From Ruixingdingia sedimenti (GTDB taxonomy: Bacteria; Pseudomonadota; Alphaproteobacteria; Rhodobacterales; Rhodobacteraceae), in the NCBI RefSeq assembly GCF_031432425.1, contig NZ_JAVKPH010000015.1, forward strand, positions 33,034 through 97,033: a DNA stretch of 64,000 nt, given 5' to 3'. Position numbers and translations under genes: made by a program. Of this stretch, positions 14,816-23,671 are shown piece by piece. Positions within the stretch are counted from its first letter, which is position 1. Each line of letters opens with the position of its first letter. The notes beneath the pieces were generated by a model that was given only the letters and a program-made list of their open reading frames with translations, was not told the DNA's origin and made no database searches.

Positions 14816-17128
14816 ATGACGATCACCGATGGCATCGCCCCGCCGCTGGCAGGGGCCCTGGCCGCCAAGGGCTATGACACCCTCACCCCCGTGCAGGAGG
14901 CCGTGCTGACCCCCGATTGCGCGGGCCGCGATCTGCTGGTGTCGGCGCAGACGGGTTCGGGCAAGACGGTGGCCTTCGGCCTTGCCATCGCGCCCGAACT
15001 GATCGGGACCGGCGGGCCCGTCGTGTCGCCGGTGCCGCTGGCGCTGATCGTGGCACCCACGCGCGAACTGGCGTTGCAGGTGCGGCGCGAGGTCGAATGG
15101 CTTTATGCCGAAACCGGGGCGCAGGTCGCGTCCTGCGTCGGCGGCATGGACTGGCGCACCGAACGGCGCGCGCTGGAACGGGGCGCGGCCATCGTCGTCG
15201 GCACCCCCGGCCGCCTGCGCGACCATATCGAGCGCGGGACGCTCGACCTGTCGGAAACCCGCGCCGTGGTGCTGGACGAGGCCGACGAGATGCTCGACCT
15301 CGGCTTCCGCGAGGATCTGGAGTTCATCCTGTCCGCCGCGCCGGAAACCCGCCGCACGCTGATGTTTTCGGCCACCGTGCCGAAGGCGATCGAGGAACTG
15401 GCCCGCGATTTCCAGAAGGACGCCTTGCGCGTCGTGGCGCAGGGCGAATCGCGCCAGCATGTCGATATCGAATACCGCGCCATGAACGTCGCGCAGCGCG
15501 ACAAGGAAAACGCGGTGCTGAACCTGCTGCGCCTGCACGAGGCGCAGGTGGCCATCGTGTTCTGCAAGACCCGCGCGACGGTCACGCATCTGCTGGCGCG
15601 GATGGGCAACCGCGGCTTCCCGGTCGTGGCGCTGTCGGGCGAGTTGTCGCAATCCGAACGCAGCCATGCGTTGCAGGCGCTGCGCGACGGGCGCGCGCGG
15701 GTCTGCATCGCCACCGATGTCGCCGCGCGGGGGATCGACCTGCCGGGCCTGGAACTGGTGGTGCATTTCGACCTGCCGACCAACCCCGAAACGCTGCTGC
15801 ACCGTTCGGGCCGCACCGGACGCGCGGGGGCCAAGGGCGTGTCGATGCTGGTGGTGACGCCTTCGGATGTGCGCAAGGCGCAGCGCGTGTTGCAGGGCGC
15901 GCAGGTGCAGGCCGAATGGGTCAAGCCGCCCTCGGCCGAAGAGGTGCAGGCCGCCGACGACACCCGGCTGATCAACCACGATCTCTTCACCGACCCGCCG
16001 GGCGAAGAGGAAGCCCCGATGGTCGAGGCGATCCTCGGCATGCACGGGCCCGAGGGCGCGGCGCTCTGCCTTTTGCGGCTGTGGCGCGCGGGCCGGTCGG
16101 CGCCCGAGGTGGTGGACGAGATCGCGCCCCCGTCCGAACCCGCGCCGCGCCGCGAACGCGCCGAATTCGGCCCCTCGGTCTGGTACGAACTGTCGGTGGG
16201 CCATACCGGCCGGGCCGAGGCGCGCTGGCTCTTGCCCAAGATCTGCGAGGCCGGCGGCATCGCCCGCGACAGCATCGGCGCGATCCGCGTGCAGCAGGAC
16301 CGCACCTTCGTGCAGATCGCAGCACCCGTGGCCGACCGCTTCGCGCCCCCCGGTTCCTCGGTCGACCTCGACGAGGGCCTGACGATGGCGCGGATCGAGG
16401 GCGAACCGACGCTCGAACGCCCCGAACGCGCCCCGCGCCACAGCGACGACCGCCCGCGCAAACCCTACAAGCCGCGGGAAGAGGGGGAACGCAAACCCTA
16501 TGCCCCGCGCGAGGACCGCAAACCCTACGCGCCGCGGGAGGATGGCGAGCGCAAACCCTACACCCCGCGCGAGGACCGCAAGCCGTATACCCCCCGGGAA
16601 GATGGCGAGCGCAAGGATCGCAAGCCCTACACCCCCCGCGAGGATGGCGAGCGCAAACCCTATACCCCGCGCAAACCTTCGGATGCGCCGCAGGGCCTGA
16701 CCCGCAAGCCGGCGGGGCCGAAAACCACCACGGGCGAACGCAAGCCCTACACCCCGCGCGACCGTGACAGCGACGGCGAAAAGCGCCCCTATACCCCGCG
16801 CAAACCCGCCGACGCGCCGCAGGGCCTGACCCGCAAGCCGTACCCCAAGGCCGCCGAGGGCGGTGACAGCGGCGCCCCGCGCAAGGCGCGCTGGTCGAAG
16901 GACGGGGCGGAAAAACGCACCTACGACAACCCGGTGCGCACCACCGCCCCCAAGGGCGCCGACGCCCGCCCCGCGCGCGCGAAACCGGCCTACGCCAAAC
17001 CCGCGGCCCCCAAGCCCGCCCCGGCGAAACCCAACTTCGCCGACCCGAGCCAGAGCCTGCGCAAGCCGCGCACGCCCACCGGCGGCAAACCCGCCCCGCG
17101 CGGCAAGCCCGGCCCGAAACGCGGCTGA
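14816..17128 (+). CDS. DEAD-box RNA helicase with DbpA-like domain and repetitive basic tail
   Basis: A 770-residue ATP-dependent RNA helicase. The Q-motif region lies at about 18-30, motif I AQTGSGKT at 44-51, DEAD at about 154-157 in VVLDEADEML, SAT in MFSATVP, and the C-terminal helicase motifs GSxCIATDVAARGIDL-type and HRSGRTGRAG follow. A DbpA-like RNA-binding domain is near 455-520 (VWYELSVGHTGRAEARWLLP). From about residue 545 the tail is disordered and basic, with nine K/RPYxPR units, often in the form ERKPYTPRED, and duplicated SDAPQGLTRKP/ADAPQGLTRKP segments. It probably unwinds structured RNA in ribosome assembly or RNA decay. The start has AGGAAAG upstream. Confidence 0.92.
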   Translation: MTITDGIAPPLAGALAAKGYDTLTPVQEAVLTPDCAGRDLLVSAQTGSGKTVAFGLAIAPELIGTGGPVVSPVPLALIVAPTRELALQVRREVEWLYAETGAQVASCVGGMDWRTERRALERGAAIVVGTPGRLRDHIERGTLDLSETRAVVLDEADEMLDLGFREDLEFILSAAPETRRTLMFSATVPKAIEELARDFQKDALRVVAQGESRQHVDIEYRAMNVAQRDKENAVLNLLRLHEAQVAIVFCKTRATVTHLLARMGNRGFPVVALSGELSQSERSHALQALRDGRARVCIATDVAARGIDLPGLELVVHFDLPTNPETLLHRSGRTGRAGAKGVSMLVVTPSDVRKAQRVLQGAQVQAEWVKPPSAEEVQAADDTRLINHDLFTDPPGEEEAPMVEAILGMHGPEGAALCLLRLWRAGRSAPEVVDEIAPPSEPAPRRERAEFGPSVWYELSVGHTGRAEARWLLPKICEAGGIARDSIGAIRVQQDRTFVQIAAPVADRFAPPGSSVDLDEGLTMARIEGEPTLERPERAPRHSDDRPRKPYKPREEGERKPYAPREDRKPYAPREDGERKPYTPREDRKPYTPREDGERKDRKPYTPREDGERKPYTPRKPSDAPQGLTRKPAGPKTTTGERKPYTPRDRDSDGEKRPYTPRKPADAPQGLTRKPYPKAAEGGDSGAPRKARWSKDGAEKRTYDNPVRTTAPKGADARPARAKPAYAKPAAPKPAPAKPNFADPSQSLRKPRTPTGGKPAPRGKPGPKRG

Positions 17129-17189
17129 CAGAAAAAGGGGCGGCCCCGTTCAGGACCGCCCCCTTCACTTTCTGTCCCCAAATATTCCC
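17127..17189 (+). terminator. Hairpin terminator overlapping a shortened family-1 repeat (copy 3)
   Basis: Directly after the helicase stop, ACAGAAAAAGGGGCGG pairs with CCGCCCCCTTCACTTTCTGT; the GGGGCGG/CCGCCCC core forms a strong stem. The right side continues CCCCAAATATTCCC, the family-1 arm. It lies between convergent genes (helicase and GntR). Confidence 0.7.
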
Positions 17190-17274
17190 GCGCGGCGCGC
17201 CGCCGACCGCGCCAGCCGTACTGCCGCCGGGCGGGGGCGATGGATCCGCAGGCCGGGGCTTGCCCCGGCGTGGC

Positions 17275-17934
17275 TCAGACTTCGCCCGCCGCCAGCGCCT
17301 GCCGGACCTGTGCGATGCCCTGCGCGATGTCGCGTTCGATGGCGCGGGCGAGTGCTGCGGCATCGCCCGCGCGCATCGCCGCCAGCGCCTCGCCATGCCG
17401 GTCGGGCAGGGCCTCGGCGCCGACTTGGGCGCAGACCACGCGCAGCGAGGGGCCGAAGCGCAGCCAGAGCGAGCGGGCGATGTCCACCAGCACCGCGGCC
17501 TCCGACGCGTCGTAGAGCGCGAAGTGGAAGCGGTGGTTGGCCTCCAGATAGCCCGGAATATCCCCCGCCGCGATCGCCCGGTCCACCGCCGCGTCCAGCG
17601 CGGCAAGATCGGCGATCAGGCCGGGGGTCAGCCGCTGCCCGGCGCGTTCGGCCAGATGGGGTTCCATCGTCAGCCGGGCGAAGGCGATCTGGTCCAGGAG
17701 CACGGGCGTCAGCCGCGGCACCGCCACCCGGCGGTTGCCCTGCGGCAGCAGCGCGCCTTCCGCGATCAGGCGGCGGATCGCCTCGCGCACCGGGGTCATC
17801 CCGGCGTCGAGCGCCTGCACCAGCCCCTGGATCGTCACCGGCTGGCCGGGTTCCAGCCGGCCATAGAGCACCATGTCGCGCAGCCGGCCGTAGGTCAGTT
17901 CATGGCTGGGTATCTTCCGTGCCTCTGCGTCCAT
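17275..17934 (-). CDS. GntR-family (FCD-type) transcriptional regulator
   Basis: A 219-residue regulator. The N-terminal winged helix includes YGRLRDMVLYGRLEPGQPVT and the recognition region MTPVREAIRRLIAEGAL near residues 47-63. The C-terminal FCD ligand domain contains the His/Asp pattern ANHRFHFALYDAS expected for metal or carboxylate binding. It is divergent from the XRE-SulP pair, and the palindrome at 18011-18027 lies between them. Ligand unknown. Confidence 0.85.
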   Translation of the reverse strand: MDAEARKIPSHELTYGRLRDMVLYGRLEPGQPVTIQGLVQALDAGMTPVREAIRRLIAEGALLPQGNRRVAVPRLTPVLLDQIAFARLTMEPHLAERAGQRLTPGLIADLAALDAAVDRAIAAGDIPGYLEANHRFHFALYDASEAAVLVDIARSLWLRFGPSLRVVCAQVGAEALPDRHGEALAAMRAGDAAALARAIERDIAQGIAQVRQALAAGEV

Positions 17935-18010
17935 CCTGCCGCCCCCGGGTTCCGCCCCAAGATAGGCGCGGCGGGGTGGGCGGGGCAAGGGCGGGATTTT
18001 CTGGCAGAAG

Positions 18011-18027
18011 TGATGTATGGTACATCA
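18011..18027. promoter_or_regulatory. Perfect inverted repeat TGATGTA-TGG-TACATCA, candidate operator
   Basis: Seven-base arms separated by three bases, in the divergent region between the GntR gene (start 17934, minus) and the XRE/SulP genes (start 18102, plus). The centre is 84 bases from the GntR start codon and about 60-80 from the XRE start. Either regulator could bind it. No paired -35/-10 is convincing by eye. Confidence 0.6.
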
Positions 18028-18101
18028 ATACTACCATCAAACCCGTTTACATCCATGCCCTGCACCCCTATACAGGACCCATGCGGCAAGATGGGGGGCC
18101 C

Positions 18102-18371
18102 ATGATCACCTCTGCGCAGATGCGCGCGGCGCGCGCGCTTCTCGGGATCGACCAGAAGACGCTGGCCGAACGGGCCGGGCTTTCGCTGCCCACCATCCAG
18201 CGGATGGAGGCGAGCGTGGGCCAGGTGCGCGGGGTGGTGGAAAGCCTGACCCGTGTGGTTGCCGCGCTCGAGGCCTCGGGGGTCGAGCTGATCGGCGAGG
18301 GCGCGCCCAGCCTGGGGGCCGGGCGCGGCGTCCGTCTGCGCGACCCCGCGCCACCCCCCGGCCGGGGGTGA
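18102..18371 (+). CDS. Small XRE-type helix-turn-helix regulator
   Basis: An 89-residue protein with a single HTH_3 fold: MRAARALLGIDQKTLAERAG, followed by LSLPTIQRMEAS. The tail after residue 65 is Gly/Pro-rich. This compact type is common in Rhodobacterales. An in-frame ATG at 18081 would add seven residues. It precedes the SulP transporter gene by 28 bases and is probably co-transcribed with it, so it may regulate anion uptake. Confidence 0.75.
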   Translation: MITSAQMRAARALLGIDQKTLAERAGLSLPTIQRMEASVGQVRGVVESLTRVVAALEASGVELIGEGAPSLGAGRGVRLRDPAPPPGRG

Positions 18372-18399
18372 ACGGGCCGCCAGACAAGGTGCCGCCGCC

Positions 18400-20091
18400 A
18401 TGTATCCGAACCTGTCCAAAGCCCCGCCGACCGCCCCCACGCTGGCAGAGCTTTACACGCCGAAACTGCTGACCGTCCTGCGCGAGGGCTATGACCTTGC
18501 GCGCCTGCGCCGCGATGCGGTGGCGGGGCTGACGGTGGCCATCGTGGCGCTGCCGCTGTCGATGGCGATCGCCATCGCATCCGGCGCGACGCCCGCGCAG
18601 GGGCTGGTGACGGCGATCATCGGGGGCTTTCTGGTCTCTGCCCTGGGCGGGTCGCGCTATCAGATCGGCGGGCCGGCGGGGGCGTTCATCGTGCTGGTGG
18701 CGGCGACCGTGGCGCAGCACGGGATGGACGGGCTGATCCTTGCCACCTTCCTGTCGGGGCTGATGCTGGCGGCGGCAGGGGCGTTGCGGCTGGGGACCTT
18801 CGTCAAGTTCATCCCGTTTCCGGTGACGGTGGGCTTTACCGCCGGGATCGCGGTGATCATCTTCGCCAGCCAGATCAAACCCCTTCTGGGCCTGACGCTG
18901 GCGGGGGCGGAGCCCGGGCCGCTGGCGGAAAAGCTGCCCGTTCTCTGGGCCGCGCTGCCCACGGTGACACCGGCGGCGGTGGCGGTGTCGGCGGGAACGG
19001 TGGCGGTGATCCTGGGGCTGAAGGCCGCGCGCCCGCACTGGCCGGGGATGCTGGTCGCGGTGGCGCTGGCGGCGGCCGCGGCGGGGGGGCTTGGCCTGCC
19101 GGTGGCCACCATCGGGTCGCAGTTCGGGGGCATCCCCAATACCCTGCCGATGCCGCATCTGCCCGCCCTCACCCTCGCGCGGGTGGTCGAGGTGCTGCCT
19201 GCCGCGCTGTCCTTCACCCTTCTGGGCGCCATCGAGTCGCTGCTGTCCGCCGTGGTGGCCGACGGCATGACCGGGCGGCGGCATCGGTCGAACTGTGAAC
19301 TGGTGGCGCAGGGGGTGGCGAACGTGGGTTCGGCGCTGTTCGGGGGCTTTTGCGTCACCGGCACCATCGCGCGCACGGCGACCAATGTGCGCGCCGGCGC
19401 CCACGGGCCGGTGGCGGGGATGCTGCATGCGCTGTTCCTGCTGCTGTTCATGCTGCTGGCCGCGCCGCTGGCGGCCTATATCCCGCTGGCGGCGCTGGCG
19501 GGGGTGCTGGCCGTCGTTGCCTGGAACATGATCGAGAAACCGGCCATCGCCACCCTGCTGCGGGCGGGCTGGGGCGATGCGGTGGTGTTGGGGGCGACCT
19601 TCCTGCTGACCGTCTTTCGCGACCTGACCGAGGCGATCGTGGTGGGCTTCGCGCTCGGTTCTGTCCTGTTCATCCACCGGATGTCGCGGGCGACGGCGGT
19701 GGAAACCAACAGCCCCTTCGTGGCCGAGGACCGTGCCGACAGCCCGCGCGGGGGCGAGGCGCCGGCGCAGGATCCGGGCGTGGTGGTCTATCGCATCTCG
19801 GGGGTGTTCTTCTTCGGGGCGGCGGCCTCCATCGGGTCGGTGCTGGACCGGATCTCGACCGACCACCGCGCGCTGGTGGTGGATTTCGCGGCCTGCCCCT
19901 TCCTCGATTCGACCGGGGCGAACACCATCGAGGGGCTGGCGCACAAGGCCGCGCGGCAGGGCGTGCGGCTTTACGTGACCGGCGCCGCGCCCGACATCCG
20001 CCGGGTGCTGCTGACCCATGGGGTGCGTCCGCCGCAGGTGATCTACCTGCCCGCCGTCGCCGACGCGCTGGAGGCAGAACACACCGCCTGA
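18400..20091 (+). CDS. SulP-family inorganic anion transporter
   Basis: A 563-residue inner-membrane permease with about 10-12 hydrophobic segments between residues 40 and 420 and the SulP signature region RYQIGGPAGAFIVLVAATVA. A C-terminal STAS domain (about 455-550) carries the conserved FLDSTGANTIEGL loop. SulP proteins carry sulfate, bicarbonate or dicarboxylates; nothing nearby fixes the substrate. A small hairpin CCCGCCCGGGCGGG follows the stop. Confidence 0.9.
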   Translation: MYPNLSKAPPTAPTLAELYTPKLLTVLREGYDLARLRRDAVAGLTVAIVALPLSMAIAIASGATPAQGLVTAIIGGFLVSALGGSRYQIGGPAGAFIVLVAATVAQHGMDGLILATFLSGLMLAAAGALRLGTFVKFIPFPVTVGFTAGIAVIIFASQIKPLLGLTLAGAEPGPLAEKLPVLWAALPTVTPAAVAVSAGTVAVILGLKAARPHWPGMLVAVALAAAAAGGLGLPVATIGSQFGGIPNTLPMPHLPALTLARVVEVLPAALSFTLLGAIESLLSAVVADGMTGRRHRSNCELVAQGVANVGSALFGGFCVTGTIARTATNVRAGAHGPVAGMLHALFLLLFMLLAAPLAAYIPLAALAGVLAVVAWNMIEKPAIATLLRAGWGDAVVLGATFLLTVFRDLTEAIVVGFALGSVLFIHRMSRATAVETNSPFVAEDRADSPRGGEAPAQDPGVVVYRISGVFFFGAAASIGSVLDRISTDHRALVVDFAACPFLDSTGANTIEGLAHKAARQGVRLYVTGAAPDIRRVLLTHGVRPPQVIYLPAVADALEAEHTA

Positions 20092-20191
20092 TCCCGCCCG
20101 GGCGGGGTTGCGGCTGCCGGCGAACCGCGTCACTCTGCCGCGGTTCGGGCCGGGGCCGTCGCGCGCCCGGCGGCAGACGGAGGAACGGGGC

Positions 20192-21073
20192 GTGGAAAGC
20201 TGGGATGAGGTCCGCACCGCCTGGCAGGTGGCGCGGCTTGGCACGGTATCGGGCGCGGCAGAGGTTCTGGGCGTGCACCATGCCACGGTGATCCGCCATA
20301 TCGACGCGCTGGAAAAGCGGCTCGGCACGCGGTTGTTCCAGCGCCACGCCCGCGGCTATACCCCGACCGAGGCCGGGCGCGACCTGTTCCAGGTGGCCGA
20401 AACCACCGCCGACCAGTTCGGCCAGCTTGTAGGCCGCATCAAGGGCCAGGGGGCGAGCGTCACGGGCGATCTGGTCGTGACGGCGATCACCGGCATCTCG
20501 CGCCTGCTGACCCCGGCGCTGGTGTCGTTCCAGGCGCAGCATCCCGGGCTGACGGTGCGGTTTCTGACCGACAGCCGCGTCTTCCGGCTGGAATACGGCG
20601 AGGCCCATGTCGCCGTGCGCGCCGGCGCCTCGCCGGAAGAGCCCGACAACGTGGTCCAGCCCTTCGTGCGCATCCATACCGGGCTTTACGCCGCGCGCAG
20701 CTATATCGAGCGTCACGGCATGCCGCAGGGCCCTGCGGATTTCGTGCGCCACCAATTCATCGTGCCCGAGGGCGACGCCCTGCGCGCGCCCTACAACCGG
20801 TGGCTGATGCAGCATATCGGTTCGCCCTCCATCGCCTTCCGCGCGACCGAATCCACCGCGCTGGTAGAGGCGGTGCTGTGCGGGGCGGGGATCGGCTTCC
20901 TGCCCACCTTCGTCGCGCGGGCACAGCCCGAGGTGATGGAAATCATGCCCGCGCGCCCCGAATGGGAGGCGCCCCTGTGGCTGGTCACGCATGTGGACCT
21001 GCACCGCACGCCCAAGGTGCAGGCCTGCCTTGCGCATCTCAAAGAGGCGGCGAAAGCCTGGGAAGGCGCGTGA
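20192..21073 (+). CDS. LysR-family transcriptional regulator
   Basis: A 293-residue LysR protein. The HTH is in WQVARLGTVSGAAEVLGVHH with the wing around KRLGTRLFQRHARGYTPTEAG; the effector domain follows from about residue 90. The GTG start at 20192 has GGAGGAACGG just upstream, better placed than the ATG 84 bases earlier. Its stop overlaps the GTG start of the EamA transporter (GTGA), so it probably regulates or is co-expressed with that exporter. Confidence 0.85.
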   Translation: MESWDEVRTAWQVARLGTVSGAAEVLGVHHATVIRHIDALEKRLGTRLFQRHARGYTPTEAGRDLFQVAETTADQFGQLVGRIKGQGASVTGDLVVTAITGISRLLTPALVSFQAQHPGLTVRFLTDSRVFRLEYGEAHVAVRAGASPEEPDNVVQPFVRIHTGLYAARSYIERHGMPQGPADFVRHQFIVPEGDALRAPYNRWLMQHIGSPSIAFRATESTALVEAVLCGAGIGFLPTFVARAQPEVMEIMPARPEWEAPLWLVTHVDLHRTPKVQACLAHLKEAAKAWEGA

Positions 21074-21999
21074 GCGCCGCGACCGCCGCCGCTGCCGCCG
21101 CTCACCGGGCAGAGGCGCTGCGGGGCCATGCGGCGATGCTGCTGTTCTCGGTGCTGATCGCGGGCAGTTTCAGCCTCGGCGCGATGACCGCGAACGAGAT
21201 CGACCCCGGCGCCTTCACCGCGGCGCGGTTTCTGGTCGCGGCGGCGGTGCTGGCGGCGCTGGTCCTTGCCCGCGGCCTGCGGGTCCGGCGCGCCCATGCC
21301 GCAGCACCCTGGCGGTATCTGGTGCTGGGCGGGCTCTATGCGGCCTATTTCGTGCTGATGTTCGAGGGGCTCAAGACCGCGCCGCCGGTCGCCACGGCGG
21401 CGGTGTTCACGCTGACGCCGATCCTGACGGGGCTGTTCGGCTGGCTGCTGCTGCGGCAGGCGATGACCGGGCGGATGGTGCTGGCGCTGGCCATCGGGGG
21501 CGCAGGGGCGCTGTGGGTGATCTTTCGCGGCGATCCGGCGGCGCTGGCGGCCTTCGGTTTCGGCCGGGGCGAGGCGATCTATTTCGTCGGCTGCGTGGCC
21601 CATGCGCTGCTGACGCCGCTTTTGCGCCGGTTCGGGCGGGGCGAGCCGCCGGTGATTTCCACCCTGTTCATCACGCTCACCGGGGCGGCGCTGCTGGTGG
21701 TCTGGTCCTGGGGGGCGATCGGGGCCGTGGACTGGGGCGCGCTGCCCGCGGTGGTCTGGGTCACGCTGGCCTATACGGCGGTCTTTGCCTCTGCCGCGAC
21801 CTTCGTGCTGATCCAGTATGCGGCGCAGCGGCTGCCCGCGGCCAAGGTGATGGCCTATACCTATCTGGTGCCGAGCTGGGTGATCCTGTGGGAAATCGCG
21901 CTCGGCCGCGGCGCGCCGCCCTTGCTGGTGCTGGGGGGCGTGGCGCTGACGGTGGCGGCGCTGGCCGTGCTGCTCAAGCCGGAGCCGGGGGATCGCTAG
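21070..21999 (+). CDS. EamA/DMT-family transporter
   Basis: A 309-residue membrane protein with about ten predicted transmembrane helices in two EamA repeats (first about 15-150, second about 160-305). Motifs such as AVFTLTPILTGLFGWLLLRQ and KVMAYTYLVPSWVILWE are typical of drug/metabolite exporters. It starts at a GTG overlapping the LysR stop. Its last 26 bases overlap the convergent ArsR gene. Confidence 0.85.
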   Translation: MSAATAAAAAAHRAEALRGHAAMLLFSVLIAGSFSLGAMTANEIDPGAFTAARFLVAAAVLAALVLARGLRVRRAHAAAPWRYLVLGGLYAAYFVLMFEGLKTAPPVATAAVFTLTPILTGLFGWLLLRQAMTGRMVLALAIGGAGALWVIFRGDPAALAAFGFGRGEAIYFVGCVAHALLTPLLRRFGRGEPPVISTLFITLTGAALLVVWSWGAIGAVDWGALPAVVWVTLAYTAVFASAATFVLIQYAAQRLPAAKVMAYTYLVPSWVILWEIALGRGAPPLLVLGGVALTVAALAVLLKPEPGDR

Positions 22000-22321
22000 G
22001 GTCCGTCAGTTCCACCGCCAGGAACCGCTCGAACGCCTCGAGGTCCACCGGCTCGAACTGCCCGAAGCCCTGCATCCAGACCGAGGCCGCGCGCATCGCA
22101 TCGGGTTCCAGCTTGCACCATTTCACCCTGCCGCGCTTTTCCTGACTGATCAGCCCGGCCTCGGCGAGGATCTGGAGGTGCTTGGATACCGCCGCCAGCG
22201 ACATCGCGAAGGGTTCGGCCACATCGGTCACGGCCATGTCGTCTTCCAGCAGCATCGCCAGAATGGCGCGCCGGGTCGGGTCGGCCAGGGCGGCGAAAAC
22301 CGTGTCGAGCGGGTCGGACAT
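21974..22321 (-). CDS. ArsR-family transcriptional regulator
   Basis: A 115-residue winged-helix repressor: LADPTRRAILAMLLEDDMAV and the recognition helix MSLAAVSKHLQILAEAGLI. It lacks the metal-binding CxC of ArsR/SmtB metal sensors and resembles the group often paired with SRPBCC proteins. It is divergent from the atp operon. Its 3' end overlaps the end of the EamA gene by 26 bases. A possible operator TGCAA-N10-TTGCA lies at 22426-22445. Confidence 0.83.
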   Translation of the reverse strand: MSDPLDTVFAALADPTRRAILAMLLEDDMAVTDVAEPFAMSLAAVSKHLQILAEAGLISQEKRGRVKWCKLEPDAMRAASVWMQGFGQFEPVDLEAFERFLAVELTDPSDPPAPA

Positions 22322-22480
22322 GCGCGCGACCTTGCCGCCCGGCGTGCGGAAGGTCAACCGGCGGGTTGAATGTGGGAAAACCGTTCCCATGGGCCGCGGC
22401 GCGGGGCGCCGGATCGCGGACATTCTGCAAGTACATGTTTTTGCATGGGAATTATTCGTTGCGGCGGTGCAGAACCGCGC

Positions 22481-22509
22481 TTGACTCATCCCGGGCCCCT
22501 CCGTAGGTT
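22481..22509 (+). promoter_or_regulatory. Probable promoter of the F0 ATP synthase operon
   Basis: TTGACT (22481-22486) and TAGGTT (22504-22509) are separated by 17 bases and end about 27 bases before the atpI start. The spacing is ideal for the housekeeping sigma factor; the -10 is moderate. Confidence 0.6.
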
Positions 22510-22536
22510 GCCCGCGACTGACGAGGGGGCTGCCGC

Positions 22537-22878
22537 ATGGTCGAGGACCCGGATCGAGAGCGTCTGAAACAGCTCGAGGAACGGTTGTCCGAGGTCAAGG
22601 GGCGCGGGGCGAAACCCGTGCGCCCGGCGAACGGCCTCAACCAGGGCGAGGCCGCCTGGCGCATGGTGATCGAACTGGTCGCCGGCATGGGCCTCGGACT
22701 GGCGATCGGCTACGGGCTGGACACCTTGTTCGGCACCAAGCCGGTGCTGATCGTCATATTTTCGCTTCTCGGCTTTGCGGCCGGGATCAAGACGATGCTC
22801 GGGACCGCGAAACACATGCGGTTGGGGCAAGGGACGGATGACCCGGGGCAGGGCCCCGACGACGGGAAGAAGGGCTAG
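22537..22878 (+). CDS. atpI: ATP synthase protein I (AtpI/AtpZ family)
   Basis: A 113-residue protein with a charged N-terminus (ERLKQLEERLSEVKGRG) and two transmembrane segments, about 48-66 and 72-92, separated by the short loop FGTKP. It is the assembly factor or c-ring chaperone usually encoded first in the F0 operon. Only three bases separate it from atpB. Confidence 0.88.
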   Translation: MVEDPDRERLKQLEERLSEVKGRGAKPVRPANGLNQGEAAWRMVIELVAGMGLGLAIGYGLDTLFGTKPVLIVIFSLLGFAAGIKTMLGTAKHMRLGQGTDDPGQGPDDGKKG

Positions 22879-22881
22879 ATC

Positions 22882-23625
22882 GTGGCGGCAGAAGGCGAAT
22901 TGCCGATCCATCCGATGGATCAGTTCATCGTGAAACCGCTTTTCGGCGAAGGGGCGGTGCACTGGTACACCCCCACCAACGCCACGTTGTGGCTGGCGCT
23001 GGCGGTGCTGGCCGTGGCGGCGCTGATGATCCTCGGCACCCGCCGCCGGGCCATCGTGCCCTCGCGGTCGCAGTCGGTCGCCGAACTGATCTACGGCTTC
23101 ATCCACAACATGGTCGAGGAAGTGACCGGCCACGAGGGGGTGAAATACTTCCCCTATGTGATGACGCTCTTCCTGTTCGTGCTGTTCGCCAACCTGCTCG
23201 GCCTGATCCCGATGAGCTTTTCGACCACCAGCCAGATCGCCACCACCGTGGTGCTTGCGCTGCTGGTGTTCCTCGGCGTGACCCTTCTGGGGCTGGCGCG
23301 CAAGGGCGTGGGTTTCCTGTCGATGTTCTGGGTTACGTCCGCGCCGCTGGCGCTGCGCCCGGTGCTCGCGGTGATCGAGATCATCTCGTACTTCATCCGC
23401 CCGGTCTCGCACTCGGTGCGTCTTGCCGGCGCGCTGATGGCCGGCCACGCCGTGCTCAAGGTCTTTGCCGGCTTTGCCGCCGTCACCCTGATCTCGCCCC
23501 TGGCGCTTGGCGCGATGGTCGGCATCTATGCGCTCGAGGCGCTGGTGGCCGTCGTGCAGGCCTATGTGTTCACCATCCTGACCTGCGTCTATCTGAAAGA
23601 CGCTGTGGGCGACGCCCACCACTGA
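22882..23625 (+). CDS. atpB: F0F1 ATP synthase subunit a
   Basis: A 247-residue proton-channel subunit with five to six transmembrane helices. The essential arginine is in the conserved segment SHSVRLAGALMAGH near residue 180, and the C-terminal helix carries LEALVAVVQAYVFTILTCVY. It starts at GTG 22882, preceded by AGAAGG; an internal ATG 33 bases later would remove part of the N-terminus seen in relatives. It forms the two half-channels facing the c-ring. Confidence 0.93.
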   Translation: MAAEGELPIHPMDQFIVKPLFGEGAVHWYTPTNATLWLALAVLAVAALMILGTRRRAIVPSRSQSVAELIYGFIHNMVEEVTGHEGVKYFPYVMTLFLFVLFANLLGLIPMSFSTTSQIATTVVLALLVFLGVTLLGLARKGVGFLSMFWVTSAPLALRPVLAVIEIISYFIRPVSHSVRLAGALMAGHAVLKVFAGFAAVTLISPLALGAMVGIYALEALVAVVQAYVFTILTCVYLKDAVGDAHH

Positions 23626-23671
23626 GGTCCGGCCCCCTATCCAAGCCATTCCAACTCAAGGAGACATCATC

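Noticed and set aside
16450..16850. CRISPR-like array in the helicase gene
   Set aside because: The repeats are in frame, code for K/RPYxPR units and lack unique spacers of constant length.
22426..22445. TGCAA-N10-TTGCA as a firm ArsR operator
   Set aside because: Arms of only five bases; kept as a possibility in the ArsR entry and not reported as a separate site.
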